Shown here piece by piece: positions 26,589 to 36,284 of a stretch of 64,000 nt of DNA. The DNA lies in assembly GCF_002220365.1 (NCBI RefSeq), contig NZ_MTHB01000046.1, positions 124,001 through 188,000 of the forward strand, in the 5' to 3' direction. This stretch comes from Caballeronia sordidicola (GTDB lineage: Bacteria > Pseudomonadota > Gammaproteobacteria > Burkholderiales > Burkholderiaceae). Within the stretch, counting starts at the first letter, position 1. Every line of letters starts with the position of its first letter. A program made the translations under genes and the position numbers. The notes under the pieces were generated by a model that saw nothing but the letters and a program-made list of their open reading frames with translations, did no database searches and had not been told where the DNA came from.

Positions 26589-28340
26589 ATGGACTTCGGA
26601 TTCAACCTGAACCGCACGGCTAACGCGTCTGCCTGGCGGCTCTTGCCTAATCGATGGGACTTCGTCGCGTTCCCCCTGATCATCTGCCTGATTGCGATGG
26701 CGGCCATCGGCTTCCACCAGACCATGGCGCCGATCGCGACGCTCAAGACGCAAGCGATCTCGCTCGCGCCGTCGAACCTGCCTGAATACGCGCTGCGCAC
26801 CACATTGCGGATGCTCGCTGCCATGATCGCCTCGCTGGTCTTCACGCTCATCTACGGCACCCTCGCGGCCAAGAGCCGTCGTGCGGAAAAAGTGCTCGTA
26901 CCGATCCTGGACATCCTCCAGTCGGTTCCGGTCCTGGGCTATATCTCGTTCACGGTCACGTTCTTCATCGCGCTGTTTCCGACGCGCGTGGCGGGTGCCG
27001 AATGCGCGGCGATCTTCGCGATCTTCACGAGCCAGGCATGGAACATGACCTTCAGTTTCTACCAGTCGTTGCGCACGACGCCGCGAGACCTGGAGGAAGT
27101 CGCTCGCAGCTTCCACCTGACCGCATGGCAACGATTCTGGAAGCTGGAAGTCCCCTTCTCGATGCCGGGCCTCATCTGGAACATGATGATGTCGATGTCG
27201 GGCGGCTGGTTCTTCGTGGTTGCCTCTGAGGCAATCACGGTCGGCAACAATACGATCACGTTGCCGGGCATAGGCGCATACCTCGCGCAGGCGATCACCG
27301 AAAAGAACATGGGCGCGGTGGGCTGGGTCATCCTGACGATGACCATCGTGATCCTTGGCTACGACCAACTGCTGTTTCGTCCGCTGGTTGCCTGGGCCGA
27401 CAAGTTCCGCATGGAAACAACCAGCTCCGGTGTGGCTCCAGAGTCGTGGGTGCTCGGTCTGGTTCGGCGCACGCATCTGATTCACCGCTTGCTCGTGCCG
27501 GCCGGCTGGGTCTTCGCCACCGCTGCTCGCATCCCGCTGCGCCTGCCCTCGTTCGATAGCGCGAATTTGCGTGTGACGAAGCGCAAGACGCCGTCGCGCT
27601 TCGGCGACATCATCTGGAGCATCGTGGTCATCGCGGTCACGCTTTACGTGGTCTGGCGCGTGGTCAGCTATGTGCGCACCGGCGTGGATCTCCACGAAGT
27701 AGGGCACGTGTTGGTCCTGGGCCTGATCACGTTGCTGCGCGTGGCGATCCTGATCGCGATCTCGTCGGTGATCTGGGTCCCGCTCGGCGTGATCATCGGA
27801 TTACGTCCCGCGCTCGCCGAGAAAGTGCAGCCGCTCGCACAATTCCTGGCGGCGTTTCCGGCGAACCTGTTGTTTCCCATCTTCGTGATCGTGATCGTCC
27901 GCTTTCACCTGAACCCGGACATCTGGTTGTCGCCGCTCATCGTGCTCGGCACGCAGTGGTACATCCTGTTCAACGTGATCGCGGGCGCGACGGCTTACCC
28001 GAATGACTACCGCGAGGTTGCGACCAACTTCCGGATTCGCGGCTGGCAGTGGTGGCGCCAGGCCATGTTGCCGGGCATCTTCCCCTACTACGTGACGGGT
28101 GCGATTACCGCGTCGGGCGGCGCGTGGAATGCCAGTATCGTCGCCGAGTTCGTGCAGTGGGGCGACACCAAGGTGGCCGCGCACGGGCTCGGCGCTTACA
28201 TCGCGCAAACCACCGCTGCGGGCGACTATCCGAAGATCATCCTGGGCATCGCTGTCATGTCGTTGTTCGTCACGCTTTTCAACCGCCTGCTGTGGCGCCC
28301 CATGTTCACCTTTGCCGAAGCCAGGCTTCGAGTCGATTGA
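26589..28340 (+). CDS. ABC transporter permease, two fused NitT/TauT-type domains
   Basis: 583 residues. Two complete SsuC/TauC-like permease units are fused head to tail. Each has five to six membrane helices and an EAA loop for ATPase docking: the first near 175 (DLEEVARSFHLTAWQRFWKLEVP), the second near 480 (YREVATNFRIRGWQWWRQAMLP). One chain therefore supplies both halves of the membrane channel. The substrate is likely a small oxyanion, sulfonate or similar compound, but no binding-protein gene is next to it. GGAGA lies just before the ATG. The ATPase gene follows after 12 bases. Confidence 0.88.
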   Translation: MDFGFNLNRTANASAWRLLPNRWDFVAFPLIICLIAMAAIGFHQTMAPIATLKTQAISLAPSNLPEYALRTTLRMLAAMIASLVFTLIYGTLAAKSRRAEKVLVPILDILQSVPVLGYISFTVTFFIALFPTRVAGAECAAIFAIFTSQAWNMTFSFYQSLRTTPRDLEEVARSFHLTAWQRFWKLEVPFSMPGLIWNMMMSMSGGWFFVVASEAITVGNNTITLPGIGAYLAQAITEKNMGAVGWVILTMTIVILGYDQLLFRPLVAWADKFRMETTSSGVAPESWVLGLVRRTHLIHRLLVPAGWVFATAARIPLRLPSFDSANLRVTKRKTPSRFGDIIWSIVVIAVTLYVVWRVVSYVRTGVDLHEVGHVLVLGLITLLRVAILIAISSVIWVPLGVIIGLRPALAEKVQPLAQFLAAFPANLLFPIFVIVIVRFHLNPDIWLSPLIVLGTQWYILFNVIAGATAYPNDYREVATNFRIRGWQWWRQAMLPGIFPYYVTGAITASGGAWNASIVAEFVQWGDTKVAAHGLGAYIAQTTAAGDYPKIILGIAVMSLFVTLFNRLLWRPMFTFAEARLRVD

Positions 28341-28352
28341 GGATCCCTCTCC

Positions 28353-29696
28353 ATGCCAAACTCAGACTTCAACGTCGTGTCCCCCGTGGCGCCGACGAGC
28401 ATTGCTCCCCGTGCTGACCAAGAGATCCTGAACGTCAAGGGCGTGTCCCGGGGCTTCAAGAAAAGCCAGGGTGACCTGCTCGTGCTCGACGACGTCAACC
28501 TCTCCCTGCGCGAGGGTGAGATCGTCGGCTTGCTCGGACGCTCAGGCTCGGGCAAGTCGACGCTGCTGCGTATCATCGCGGGCTTGATCGAGCCGACCAC
28601 CGGTGACGTCACCTATAAAGGCAAGCCGCTCGAAGGTCCCGCCGATGGCGTGGCGATGGTGTTCCAGACCTTCGCGCTGTTCCCGTGGCTGACGGTCCTT
28701 CAGAACGTGGAAGCGGGGCTGGAGGCGCAGGGAGTCAGTGCTGCGCCCCGACGCGCGCGGGCGCTTGCAGCAATCGACCTGATTGGCCTGGACGGTTTCG
28801 AGAATGCTTATCCGCGTGAATTGTCGGGCGGGATGCGCCAGCGGGTTGGCTTCGCCCGTGCACTAGTGGTCGATCCCACGTTGCTGCTGATGGACGAGCC
28901 CTTCTCCGCGCTCGACGTGCTGACGGCCGAGAACCTGCGTACCGATCTGCTCGACCTGTGGACGCAGGGCAAGATGCCGATCAAGTCGGTGCTGATCGTG
29001 ACGCATAACATTGAAGAAGCAGTGTTCATGTGTGACCGGATCATGGTGTTGTCGTCGAATCCGGGCCGGGTGATCGCCGAGATCCAGGTGCCGTTCAAGC
29101 ATCCTCGCAATCGCCTCGATACGGCGTTCAGGTCCCTCGTCGATGAAATCTACGCCAAGATGACCGCGCGGCAATCCGGCGAGGCGACCAAGCAGACGCT
29201 CGAGTTCGGCAGCCGCTTGCCGCATGTGTCGACCAACTTGCTGGCCGGCCTGATCGAAACACTCGCGGCAGCCCCGTACAACGGGCGTGCGGACATGCCG
29301 GTGATCGCGCGGTCGCTGCATCTTGAAGTCGATGACCTGTTCCCGATCGCGGAAATGTTGCAGCACCTGGGGTTCGCCGAACTGCGCGAAGGGGATATCT
29401 ACCTGACGCCGTCGGCCCATGTGTTCGCCGACCTGGGTACGCATGAACGCAAGATGATGTTCGCCGAGCATCTGTTGAAGCACGTGCCGTTGGCCGCGCG
29501 CATCAAGAAGGTGCTCAATGAGCGCCCGGGACACCGGGCGCCGCGGGTACGCTTTGAACAGGAACTGGAGGATTTTCTCACCGACGGCGCCGCGGAAGAC
29601 ACGCTGGACTCGGTGATCAACTGGGGACGCTACGGGGAGGTTTTTTCGTACAACGACCAGACCGAGCTGTTCAGCCTGGAAGACGTGGAGTCCTGA
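28353..29696 (+). CDS. ABC transporter ATPase with C-terminal AAA-associated domain
   Basis: 447 residues. The NitT/TauT-type ATPase occupies about 20-275: Walker A GRSGSGKST, signature LSGGMRQRV, Walker B LLLMDEP, and the H-loop in VTHNIEEA. The extra 170 residues (about 290-440, from HVSTNLLAGLIETL onward) match the AAA-associated C-terminal domain seen in some nitrate/sulfonate-type ATPases. That domain may sense substrate or regulate activity. It is cotranscribed with the fused permease. No solute-binding protein is visible within this window near the pair. Confidence 0.9.
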   Translation: MPNSDFNVVSPVAPTSIAPRADQEILNVKGVSRGFKKSQGDLLVLDDVNLSLREGEIVGLLGRSGSGKSTLLRIIAGLIEPTTGDVTYKGKPLEGPADGVAMVFQTFALFPWLTVLQNVEAGLEAQGVSAAPRRARALAAIDLIGLDGFENAYPRELSGGMRQRVGFARALVVDPTLLLMDEPFSALDVLTAENLRTDLLDLWTQGKMPIKSVLIVTHNIEEAVFMCDRIMVLSSNPGRVIAEIQVPFKHPRNRLDTAFRSLVDEIYAKMTARQSGEATKQTLEFGSRLPHVSTNLLAGLIETLAAAPYNGRADMPVIARSLHLEVDDLFPIAEMLQHLGFAELREGDIYLTPSAHVFADLGTHERKMMFAEHLLKHVPLAARIKKVLNERPGHRAPRVRFEQELEDFLTDGAAEDTLDSVINWGRYGEVFSYNDQTELFSLEDVES

Positions 29697-29779
29697 TTAA
29701 ATCATGTGATTAGCGGAGCCGGAGGCCTTCCTGGTAGATAGAAGGCCCAGCTCTTGGTGAAGTGCTCAAGGGCGCGAGG

Positions 29780-31192
29780 CTATGGTTTGCCCGCGCCCTT
29801 TCCCATATGTTCGAGGAACCGGATAGCGCGCGGGTCGTCGGTATGGGCCGTGTTGATCCGCACCCACGGCGACGCCTCGCCGTTAGGGCGGTAATAGCTC
29901 CCCGGCGCAAGCGTGATGCCAAATTTCAGCGCGTGCTCCACCAGGAGCATCGAGTCGTCTATGCCGGGCACGCGCGTCCAAATGAAATTACCACCGCTGG
30001 GTTCATCGAAAACTTCCCAGCCGTTTTCCTCAAGACGCTGAACTGCGGTTGACAGCGTGTCGTGAATGCGACGCCGCAAGCGCTCGAGATACTTGCGGTA
30101 TGTGCCGCGCTCAAGCAAGGCCGCCACCACGCATTCGCTAAAGCGCGAACCGCCCAGGCTCGTGAGCACCTTCACATCGACCAGATCCTTGATCAGGTCG
30201 CGCTTGGCCGCCAGATAACCAATCCGCAACGACGACGACAACGTCTTCGACAACCCGCCCACGTAGATCACATGATCGAGCTGATCCAGAGACGCGAGCC
30301 GTTGAGTCGGCGTTGTCTGGAAGTCTGCATAGATGTCGTCTTCCACGATCATGAAGTCGTGCTGCTGCGCGAGTTGCAGCAACTTGAACGCGACTTGCGG
30401 TGCGACGTTTGTCGCGGTCGGGTTATGAAACACGGTATTGATGAAGAACAGTTTCGGCTTGATGGTCTTGAGCAAATGCTCGGCAACTTCCACATCCGGC
30501 CCGTTTGCCAGCCGCGGAACGCCCACGATCCGAACGCCCTGAAGCTTGAGTAATCCGAACAGGTTGTAGTAGCCGGGATCTTCCACAAATACGGTGTCCC
30601 CCGGCTTCAGCATGAACCGGACGACCAGATCGAGCGCCTGGCTCGCCCCGCTCGTGACAATGACGTTCGAGATGTCCGCCTCAATGCCGACTATCGCGAG
30701 GCGCATCTGGATCTGGTGCCTCAGATTTGCGTCGCCGTGCGGCATGGCGTAGTCGATCACGCAACTCGGGTCCATCCGCATGACCTGACGCACGGTCTGA
30801 GCAATGCCCTCGATGTCTCGCCACGCTTCGGGCACGAAGCCACTGCTCAGCTTCAGGGACTCGCCGGGATAGTTGAACTGCTGGAGGATCTGATGCGACT
30901 CTTCCTCGGCAAGACGAGGATCCGAGCCGCCCGACGCACCGCTCTCGCCTCCCATATGATTCGCCACGTAGAAGCCCGAGCCATGCTTTGGCACGATAAA
31001 ACCCAGCGACGAAAGCCGGTCATACGCCTCAATGACCGGAAAGCGGCTGATCTGCTGGCTGGCCGCGAGCGCCCGGATTGACGGTAGCTTCACGCCGGCC
31101 AATAGCTGCCGCGAGCGGATCAGACCCGAAATGCCGGTCACGAGCTGATCGGTCATGGGAACGCCATTTCGCGGATCGATGACCAGGTTCAT
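29780..31192 (-). CDS. MocR/PdxR-type transcriptional regulator
   Basis: 470 residues. The N-terminal GntR-type winged helix (about 1-75: LPSIRALAASQQISRFPVIEAYDRL) is joined by a linker to a class I aminotransferase-like domain. The PLP-binding Lys is in GGLSKTLSSSLRIGY (about 315). MocR proteins use PLP or an amino-compound adduct to control neighbouring genes. It is divergent from the DUF2917-like gene and the class V aminotransferase gene, which are its most likely targets. The dyad at 31228-31249 may be its operator. Confidence 0.92.
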   Translation of the reverse strand: MNLVIDPRNGVPMTDQLVTGISGLIRSRQLLAGVKLPSIRALAASQQISRFPVIEAYDRLSSLGFIVPKHGSGFYVANHMGGESGASGGSDPRLAEEESHQILQQFNYPGESLKLSSGFVPEAWRDIEGIAQTVRQVMRMDPSCVIDYAMPHGDANLRHQIQMRLAIVGIEADISNVIVTSGASQALDLVVRFMLKPGDTVFVEDPGYYNLFGLLKLQGVRIVGVPRLANGPDVEVAEHLLKTIKPKLFFINTVFHNPTATNVAPQVAFKLLQLAQQHDFMIVEDDIYADFQTTPTQRLASLDQLDHVIYVGGLSKTLSSSLRIGYLAAKRDLIKDLVDVKVLTSLGGSRFSECVVAALLERGTYRKYLERLRRRIHDTLSTAVQRLEENGWEVFDEPSGGNFIWTRVPGIDDSMLLVEHALKFGITLAPGSYYRPNGEASPWVRINTAHTDDPRAIRFLEHMGKGAGKP

Positions 31193-31227
31193 TGCGCAAT
31201 CTCTTCAAGTGTGCAGGGAAAATCACT

Positions 31228-31249
31228 GAACAGTGCGGCACAACTGTTC
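31228..31249. promoter_or_regulatory. Inverted repeat, candidate MocR operator
   Basis: The perfect 7-bp inverted repeat GAACAGT-N8-ACTGTTC lies 36 bases upstream of the MocR start codon and about 90 bases upstream of the DUF2917-like gene. A further ACTGT half-site follows at about 31253-31257. Location and symmetry suggest an operator for the divergent promoters. Confidence 0.5.
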
Positions 31250-31337
31250 GCGACTGTACATTCCTAAGATTGGAGTTTAAATAAATAATGCAGTCAAGAG
31301 GCCGTCTCTCTGTGAGCGGCCGTGATGGGAGAGGGAC

Positions 31338-31646
31338 ATGCGTGAAATCCGGACCTTGGAGCAGGAACCCCATGATGCGCCAGCGTGCTGGCTCATCGAT
31401 CAGCCTCATACCCTGACGGTTTGCCGGGGTACGGTGTGGCTGACCATTGAAGGCGAGTCCGAAGACTGGTGGCTACGGGCGGGCGAAACGCTTGAGCTTG
31501 CACCGCGCTCGAAGGTCTGGATCAGCACGTCCGAGCCGAATAGCCGTTTCGTTTTAGCCTCGGCACCGGTATTCTCACCCACTCGGCGATTCGCTTTCTA
31601 TTGGTTGCTGATCCGTTTCGGCCAGCGCAGGACGCGGGCAATGTGA
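31338..31646 (+). CDS. DUF2917-like protein
   Basis: 102 residues. The core (TLTVCRGTVWLTIEGESEDWWLRAGETLELAP) is the pattern of Burkholderiales DUF2917 proteins, probably a small cupin-like beta fold. It has no metal-binding His cluster. The C-terminus is basic and aromatic. A strong ribosome site (GGGAGAGGG) precedes the ATG. It lies between a MocR regulator and an aminotransferase gene, so it may be in their regulon. Function unknown. Confidence 0.75.
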   Translation: MREIRTLEQEPHDAPACWLIDQPHTLTVCRGTVWLTIEGESEDWWLRAGETLELAPRSKVWISTSEPNSRFVLASAPVFSPTRRFAFYWLLIRFGQRRTRAM

Positions 31647-31720
31647 GCGGGTCGCAGCCGTGTTCGGCCGGACGGCCGGCCGCTTAGCCACCCAGCAACG
31701 CCTTTTTTGAACGAGCCTCG

Positions 31721-32959
31721 ATGAACGACCGACATTCCTTCTCCGCAGATTCCGGCGCGCCGGACACGTTCAGCATCGCGTGTCCGACGGTCCTGCCGCT
31801 CTCTTCAATACTTCCCGAAGAGCCTCTGCTGATGATGGGCGCCGGCCCCGTACCGATTCCCGACGCCGTGGCCCGAGCCAACGGCGTCGTGATCAATCAT
31901 CTTGGCTCGACCATGGCGGCGGTCATCGGCCAGGTCAAGACCATGGCCCGGTATGTGTTCCAGACCGAATCGAAATGGGTGATGGGCGTGGCGGGACCGG
32001 GGTCGGCGGCCATGGAAATGGCCATCACGAATCTTGCGTGGAAAGGCTCGCGCGTACTCTGCATTTGCAACGGCTTCTTCAGCGAGCGCATGGCGGAGAT
32101 GGCGAGGCGAACCGGCGCTCAGGTGGAAACGCTGAACGTGGTCGACGGTACGGCCGCGCACACGCAGCAAGCGGCGCACGCTATTGACCGGTTTCGTCCG
32201 GAGATAGTGACCATCGTGCATGGCGAGACATCGAACACCGTCTGGAATCGAAGCCTCGAATCGATTGCCTCCGTCGCCCGCGCCGCCGGCGCACTGGTGA
32301 TTGTCGACGCGGTCTGCACGCTGAGCACCATGCCGCTGCCGATGGACGCATGGGGTATCGACGCCGTGATCACCGGAGGCCAGAAAGGGCTGTCATCGAT
32401 TCCCGGCGTTTCGCTACTCGCGTTCTCGGAAAAGGCTTGGCAACGCATCCTGTCGCGTCCGGTCCCACCCACGCACTGGTGCCTCGACGCGGCGCTGGCC
32501 ACGAACTTCTGGCACAACGCGTCCTACCATTACACGGCGCCGGTGTCGGGCGTGCTCGCGCTCCACGAAGCGCTGCGACTGGTGTGCGCGGAGACGCTCG
32601 AGCGTCGGTTCGCGCGTCACCGGCGCTGTTCGAACGCGCTGCAAGCGGGCGTTGAAGCGTTGGCGCTGAAGCTCTATGTTCCGAAGCCGAGCCGGCTGAA
32701 TTCGGTCGTGGGTATCGCGTTGCCACAGGGCGTCAGTGGTTCCGACGTATGTGCCCACATCTCGCGCCATCATCATGTCGAGATTGCCGGCTCGTTCGGC
32801 GCGCCGATCGTACGTATCGGCCAGATGGGCGAGCAATGCCGCGAGCATCATCTCTTCAGGACCATCCATGCGCTTGGCCGGACCATGATCGACCTCGGCG
32901 TGCCGGTGGATCTGCCCGCCGGCGTGGCCGCGCTGGAGCGCTCGTTGTCGGCGGCGTGA
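31721..32959 (+). CDS. Class V PLP aminotransferase, serine/alanine-glyoxylate or pyridoxamine-pyruvate type
   Basis: 412 residues, fold-type I, class V. The PLP Lys is K222 (TGGQKGLSSIPG), the ring-nitrogen Asp is D196 (VIVDAVCT), and the cofactor block GVAGPGSAAMEMA lies at 89-101. The family includes serine-glyoxylate, alanine-glyoxylate and pyridoxamine-pyruvate aminotransferases, and the sequence alone does not decide between them. A neighbouring MocR regulator, itself PLP-binding, makes a vitamin B6 or amino-sugar link plausible (inference). The first 35 residues are extra compared with most family members. The start at 31721 lacks a clear ribosome site. Confidence 0.85.
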   Translation: MNDRHSFSADSGAPDTFSIACPTVLPLSSILPEEPLLMMGAGPVPIPDAVARANGVVINHLGSTMAAVIGQVKTMARYVFQTESKWVMGVAGPGSAAMEMAITNLAWKGSRVLCICNGFFSERMAEMARRTGAQVETLNVVDGTAAHTQQAAHAIDRFRPEIVTIVHGETSNTVWNRSLESIASVARAAGALVIVDAVCTLSTMPLPMDAWGIDAVITGGQKGLSSIPGVSLLAFSEKAWQRILSRPVPPTHWCLDAALATNFWHNASYHYTAPVSGVLALHEALRLVCAETLERRFARHRRCSNALQAGVEALALKLYVPKPSRLNSVVGIALPQGVSGSDVCAHISRHHHVEIAGSFGAPIVRIGQMGEQCREHHLFRTIHALGRTMIDLGVPVDLPAGVAALERSLSAA

Positions 32960-32987
32960 AAACCAAGGGCGCGCGGGCTTTTGACAG

Positions 32988-33899
32988 TCAGCCCGCGAGT
33001 GCCCTCGAACGTCGGCGGCTCAACCACTGAACCGTCAGAAGCCCCACCACCATCACCGTCAGCGACAGCATCGTGGTCATCGTGCCGAGCGCGTAGATCA
33101 CGGGTGTGGTGACCGAAGTCGTGAGCCCTTGAAGTTCCAGCGGCAGCGTGTTCTGGTCGCCGATCGCCTGCGACGTGCGCGCGATCTCATCCCACGACAA
33201 CGTGAAACCGAACATCCCCACCCCAATCACCGACGGCCCGATGATCGGCAACACCACGTGGCGAAAGCTCTGCCAGGGCGATGCGCCAAGGTCGCGAGCC
33301 GCCTCTTCGTACGCTGGGTTGAAGCGGTTGAAGACAGCGAACATCACGAGCAATCCGAAGGGCAGCGTCCACGTCAGATGCGCGCCGAGCGCGGAGGTAT
33401 AGAGTCCCATCGACGTGGTGTAGTTGTCGACGAATGATTGATGGCCCCACGCACCGGCAAGATACTTCACGCAGTTATCGAGCAGCCGGAAGGTCAGCCC
33501 GATTCCCAGCGACACGATGATCGACGGCATGATCAGGCTCGCGACGGACACGTAGAACACGGCTGTGTCGCCGCGAAAGCGCTTACGAAACGCGAGCCCT
33601 GCCGCGACCGAGAACAGCACGGTCAACACCGTGACGACGGCGGCAAGACGCACCGAGCGTCCGAACGCGGCCCAGATGTCGATGTCGCCCACGCCTTGGC
33701 GCAACACTGCGAACCAGTGCAGCGAAACCCCGCGCATGGGGAACGTGAGACCGCCTTCCGGTCCCTGGAACGACAGGATGAAAATTGTGATGACCGGTCC
33801 GTAGAGGAACAGCACGAACAGCCCGAACATCAACGCGAGCCAGTAGAAACTGGCGGGACGCCGCTCGCGGTGCTTCAGGTTCAGACGAGTCGCTGCCAT
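32988..33899 (-). CDS. ABC permease, PotC-like
   Basis: 303 residues with six predicted helices and the EAA loop YEEAARDLGASPWQSFRHVVLP. It belongs to the spermidine/putrescine (POPT) permease family and pairs with the upstream PotB-like permease, whose stop lies one base from this start. It is the last gene of a four-gene minus-strand operon (ATPase, binding protein, permease, permease). A strong ribosome site (AAGGAG) precedes the ATG. Confidence 0.9.
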   Translation of the reverse strand: MAATRLNLKHRERRPASFYWLALMFGLFVLFLYGPVITIFILSFQGPEGGLTFPMRGVSLHWFAVLRQGVGDIDIWAAFGRSVRLAAVVTVLTVLFSVAAGLAFRKRFRGDTAVFYVSVASLIMPSIIVSLGIGLTFRLLDNCVKYLAGAWGHQSFVDNYTTSMGLYTSALGAHLTWTLPFGLLVMFAVFNRFNPAYEEAARDLGASPWQSFRHVVLPIIGPSVIGVGMFGFTLSWDEIARTSQAIGDQNTLPLELQGLTTSVTTPVIYALGTMTTMLSLTVMVVGLLTVQWLSRRRSRALAG

Positions 33900-33900
33900 G

Positions 33901-34815
33901 TCAAAGCTCCTTGCGGATATCGACTATGCGCGTCAACGCCCAGACGATCATCAACACGACAGCCAGCAGGATGATCGCGTTGGCCGCGGCGGCGGGGAAC
34001 TGAAGATAGCCGGTCTGCACCTGGATGATCTTGCCGACCGACGCAATCTGTTGGCCACCCATCACGCCCACCGTCAGGAAATCGCCCATGACGATGGTGA
34101 TCACGAATATCGAGCCAATCACAATCCCCGTCTTCGACAACGGCAACACCACTTCGCGGATAACTTGCCAGCCGCTCGCGCCCGCGTCGCGCGCGGCTTC
34201 GAGCAACGACCGGTCGATGCGCATCATCGCGTTGAAGATCGGCACGATCATGAAGAACGTATAGAGATGCACGAAGGCAAGCACGACCGAGAAGTTCGAA
34301 TAGAGCAGCCAGTCAAGCGGCTTGTCGATCATGTGCGATGACAGGAGCGCCTGATTCACAAGCCCGTTGCGGCCGAGCAGAGGTATCCAAGAGATCATCC
34401 GGATCACATTCGAAGTCCAGAATGGAATGGTACAAACGAGGAACAACACCGTCTGCATACCCGATGAACGGACGTGAAACGACAGGAAGTAGGCGATCGT
34501 AAAACCGGTCAACAGCGTCACCGCCCAGACAATTGCGCAGAACTTGATCGTCGACCAGTAGGTCTTGAAGGTCACGCAAACATCGGTCATCGACGAACAG
34601 CCATCGAAGATCGCCGCATAGTTCTTGAACGTGAACGCGGGGATGATCTGGTATTCGTTGAAGTCCCAGAAACTCACGATCAGCGTGATAACCAGCGGCA
34701 CGAGAAAGAACAGGACGAAGGTCAACGCAAGCGGCGTCGCCTGCAGCCAGGCGGGGGCACGCCGGTGCTTGACGGTCGCCTCCAGCGGTTGGATGGGAAG
34801 CTCGATCGATGCCAT
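33901..34815 (-). CDS. ABC permease, PotB-like
   Basis: 304 residues with six predicted helices. The EAA loop is LLEAARDAGASGWQVIREVVLPLSK. It has a long periplasmic loop between helices 1 and 2 (FKNYAAIFDGCSSMTDVCVTFKTYW) that contains two Cys. The family moves polyamines or similar cations and organic acids. It lies 82 bases after the binding-protein gene and immediately before the second permease. Confidence 0.9.
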   Translation of the reverse strand: MASIELPIQPLEATVKHRRAPAWLQATPLALTFVLFFLVPLVITLIVSFWDFNEYQIIPAFTFKNYAAIFDGCSSMTDVCVTFKTYWSTIKFCAIVWAVTLLTGFTIAYFLSFHVRSSGMQTVLFLVCTIPFWTSNVIRMISWIPLLGRNGLVNQALLSSHMIDKPLDWLLYSNFSVVLAFVHLYTFFMIVPIFNAMMRIDRSLLEAARDAGASGWQVIREVVLPLSKTGIVIGSIFVITIVMGDFLTVGVMGGQQIASVGKIIQVQTGYLQFPAAAANAIILLAVVLMIVWALTRIVDIRKEL

Positions 34816-34897
34816 CGCGAATTACCTATTGGATAAACAGAGGCGGCCGGCGTGCATGAAATACACGACATGCTCGCCGGCCTTGCGCCAAATCACA

Positions 34898-36232
34898 TTA
34901 AGCCGCGATGAACTCGTTCCACTTCTGGACCATGTAGATGTTCTCATCCATCACCGCGTTCCAGCACGCGATCGCCCCCATGCGCTGGTTGTACGAACCG
35001 CCGTCGCGCACCGTGCCGACTTTTTCGAGCAACTGGCCGTCGGGCGCCTTGATGTCCTGCGCGGCCGGCTTGCCTTCGATCCAGTAGTCCCATTCATACG
35101 GCTGCATATGGGTCTTGGCGGTCTCGAGCACACCCGCGTAATAGCCTTGGCGCATGAGGTAAGCACCGGCCCAGCCGTCCTGGAACCAGTTGATGAACTC
35201 ATAGGCTGCGTCGAGCTTTCGGCCCTGTAACGAACGCGGCAGCCCGAAGCCCGACGCCCACGAGCGATACCCCTCCTTCAGCGGCTGGAACTTGCACGCA
35301 ATGCCCATCGTGCGGACCTTCGTGACGGCGGGCGACCACATCGACTGGATCACGACCTCGCCGGACGCCATCAGGTTGACGCTCTCGTTGAAGTCCTTCC
35401 AGAATGCGCGAAACTGGCCCGCGCGCTTTGCCTCGATCAGGATCTTGATGGTCTGGTCGATCTCGGCCTTGGTCATGTTGCCCTTGTCGCCGTACTTGAC
35501 ATGGCCCATTGCCTCGATCGCCATGGCCGAATCCATGATGCCGATCGCGGGAATGTTCAGGAGTGCGGCACGTCCCTTGAATTCAGGGTTAAGCAACTCG
35601 GCCCAGCTCGTGATCGGGCGCTTGATCAGGTCAGGACGGATGCCGAGCGTATCGGCGTTGTAAGTAGTGGGGATCAGTGTCATCCATTCGGTGGGCGTCG
35701 CGGAGAACTCGGTCGAGTGCGCGCCCGTCAGGAACATCACTTTCTTCGGAGCCGTGCCCTGGTCGCCGATCTTCTTGCCGTCGACCTCGCCTCGCGTGAG
35801 CACCGGCGTGATCTTGTCGGCGAGCTTGATCTTCCTTGCATCCATGCCGGCCAGCGTGCCGGCGGGAATCAGCTTCTTCAGCGAGAAGTACTCGGTGTCG
35901 ACAATATCGAATGAATTCGGCTGCGTGATGATGCGCTTGGCGACGTCGTCGGTGGTCACCGGAATGTACTGGATCTGGATGCCGGTATCTTCCTGGAATT
36001 TCTTGGCGATATCCGAACTCTGGTTCACTGCCGTGCCGAGGTAGCGTAGCGTGATCTTTTCCTGCGCGTGCACGTACGGAAACCCGGCAATACCCGCCGC
36101 GGCGACCGCGCCCTTGAGCAGGGTGCGGCGTGACATGCCCTTGCTTGCACCCAGGCTGGATTCGGTCGTAGCGGCGCTTGCCGGCGTCTCGCTCGTGCTG
36201 GGATCGGACGGGTGTTCGTAACGCTCGGTCAT
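34898..36232 (-). CDS. ABC solute-binding protein, PotD-like, Tat-exported
   Basis: 444 residues from ATG 36232, which has GGGAGA upstream; the longer reading to 36391 overlaps the ATPase gene and is rejected. The N-terminal 32 residues are polar, followed by a twin-arginine signal (SRRTLLKG at 34-41) and a hydrophobic core ending AQE. The mature part is a two-lobed family-1 (PotD/AfuA-like) binding protein (KITLRYLGTAVNQ...). The unusually long N-region before the RR motif is odd. The substrate is probably a polyamine-like cation, but the neighbours suggest a cyclic amide or gamma-glutamyl compound (inference). Confidence 0.88.
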   Translation of the reverse strand: MTERYEHPSDPSTSETPASAATTESSLGASKGMSRRTLLKGAVAAAGIAGFPYVHAQEKITLRYLGTAVNQSSDIAKKFQEDTGIQIQYIPVTTDDVAKRIITQPNSFDIVDTEYFSLKKLIPAGTLAGMDARKIKLADKITPVLTRGEVDGKKIGDQGTAPKKVMFLTGAHSTEFSATPTEWMTLIPTTYNADTLGIRPDLIKRPITSWAELLNPEFKGRAALLNIPAIGIMDSAMAIEAMGHVKYGDKGNMTKAEIDQTIKILIEAKRAGQFRAFWKDFNESVNLMASGEVVIQSMWSPAVTKVRTMGIACKFQPLKEGYRSWASGFGLPRSLQGRKLDAAYEFINWFQDGWAGAYLMRQGYYAGVLETAKTHMQPYEWDYWIEGKPAAQDIKAPDGQLLEKVGTVRDGGSYNQRMGAIACWNAVMDENIYMVQKWNEFIAA

Positions 36233-36284
36233 TGCAATCTCCCTCGGTTGAAATTGTCGTTCGGTGCAACGGAGAAGCGGTCTC

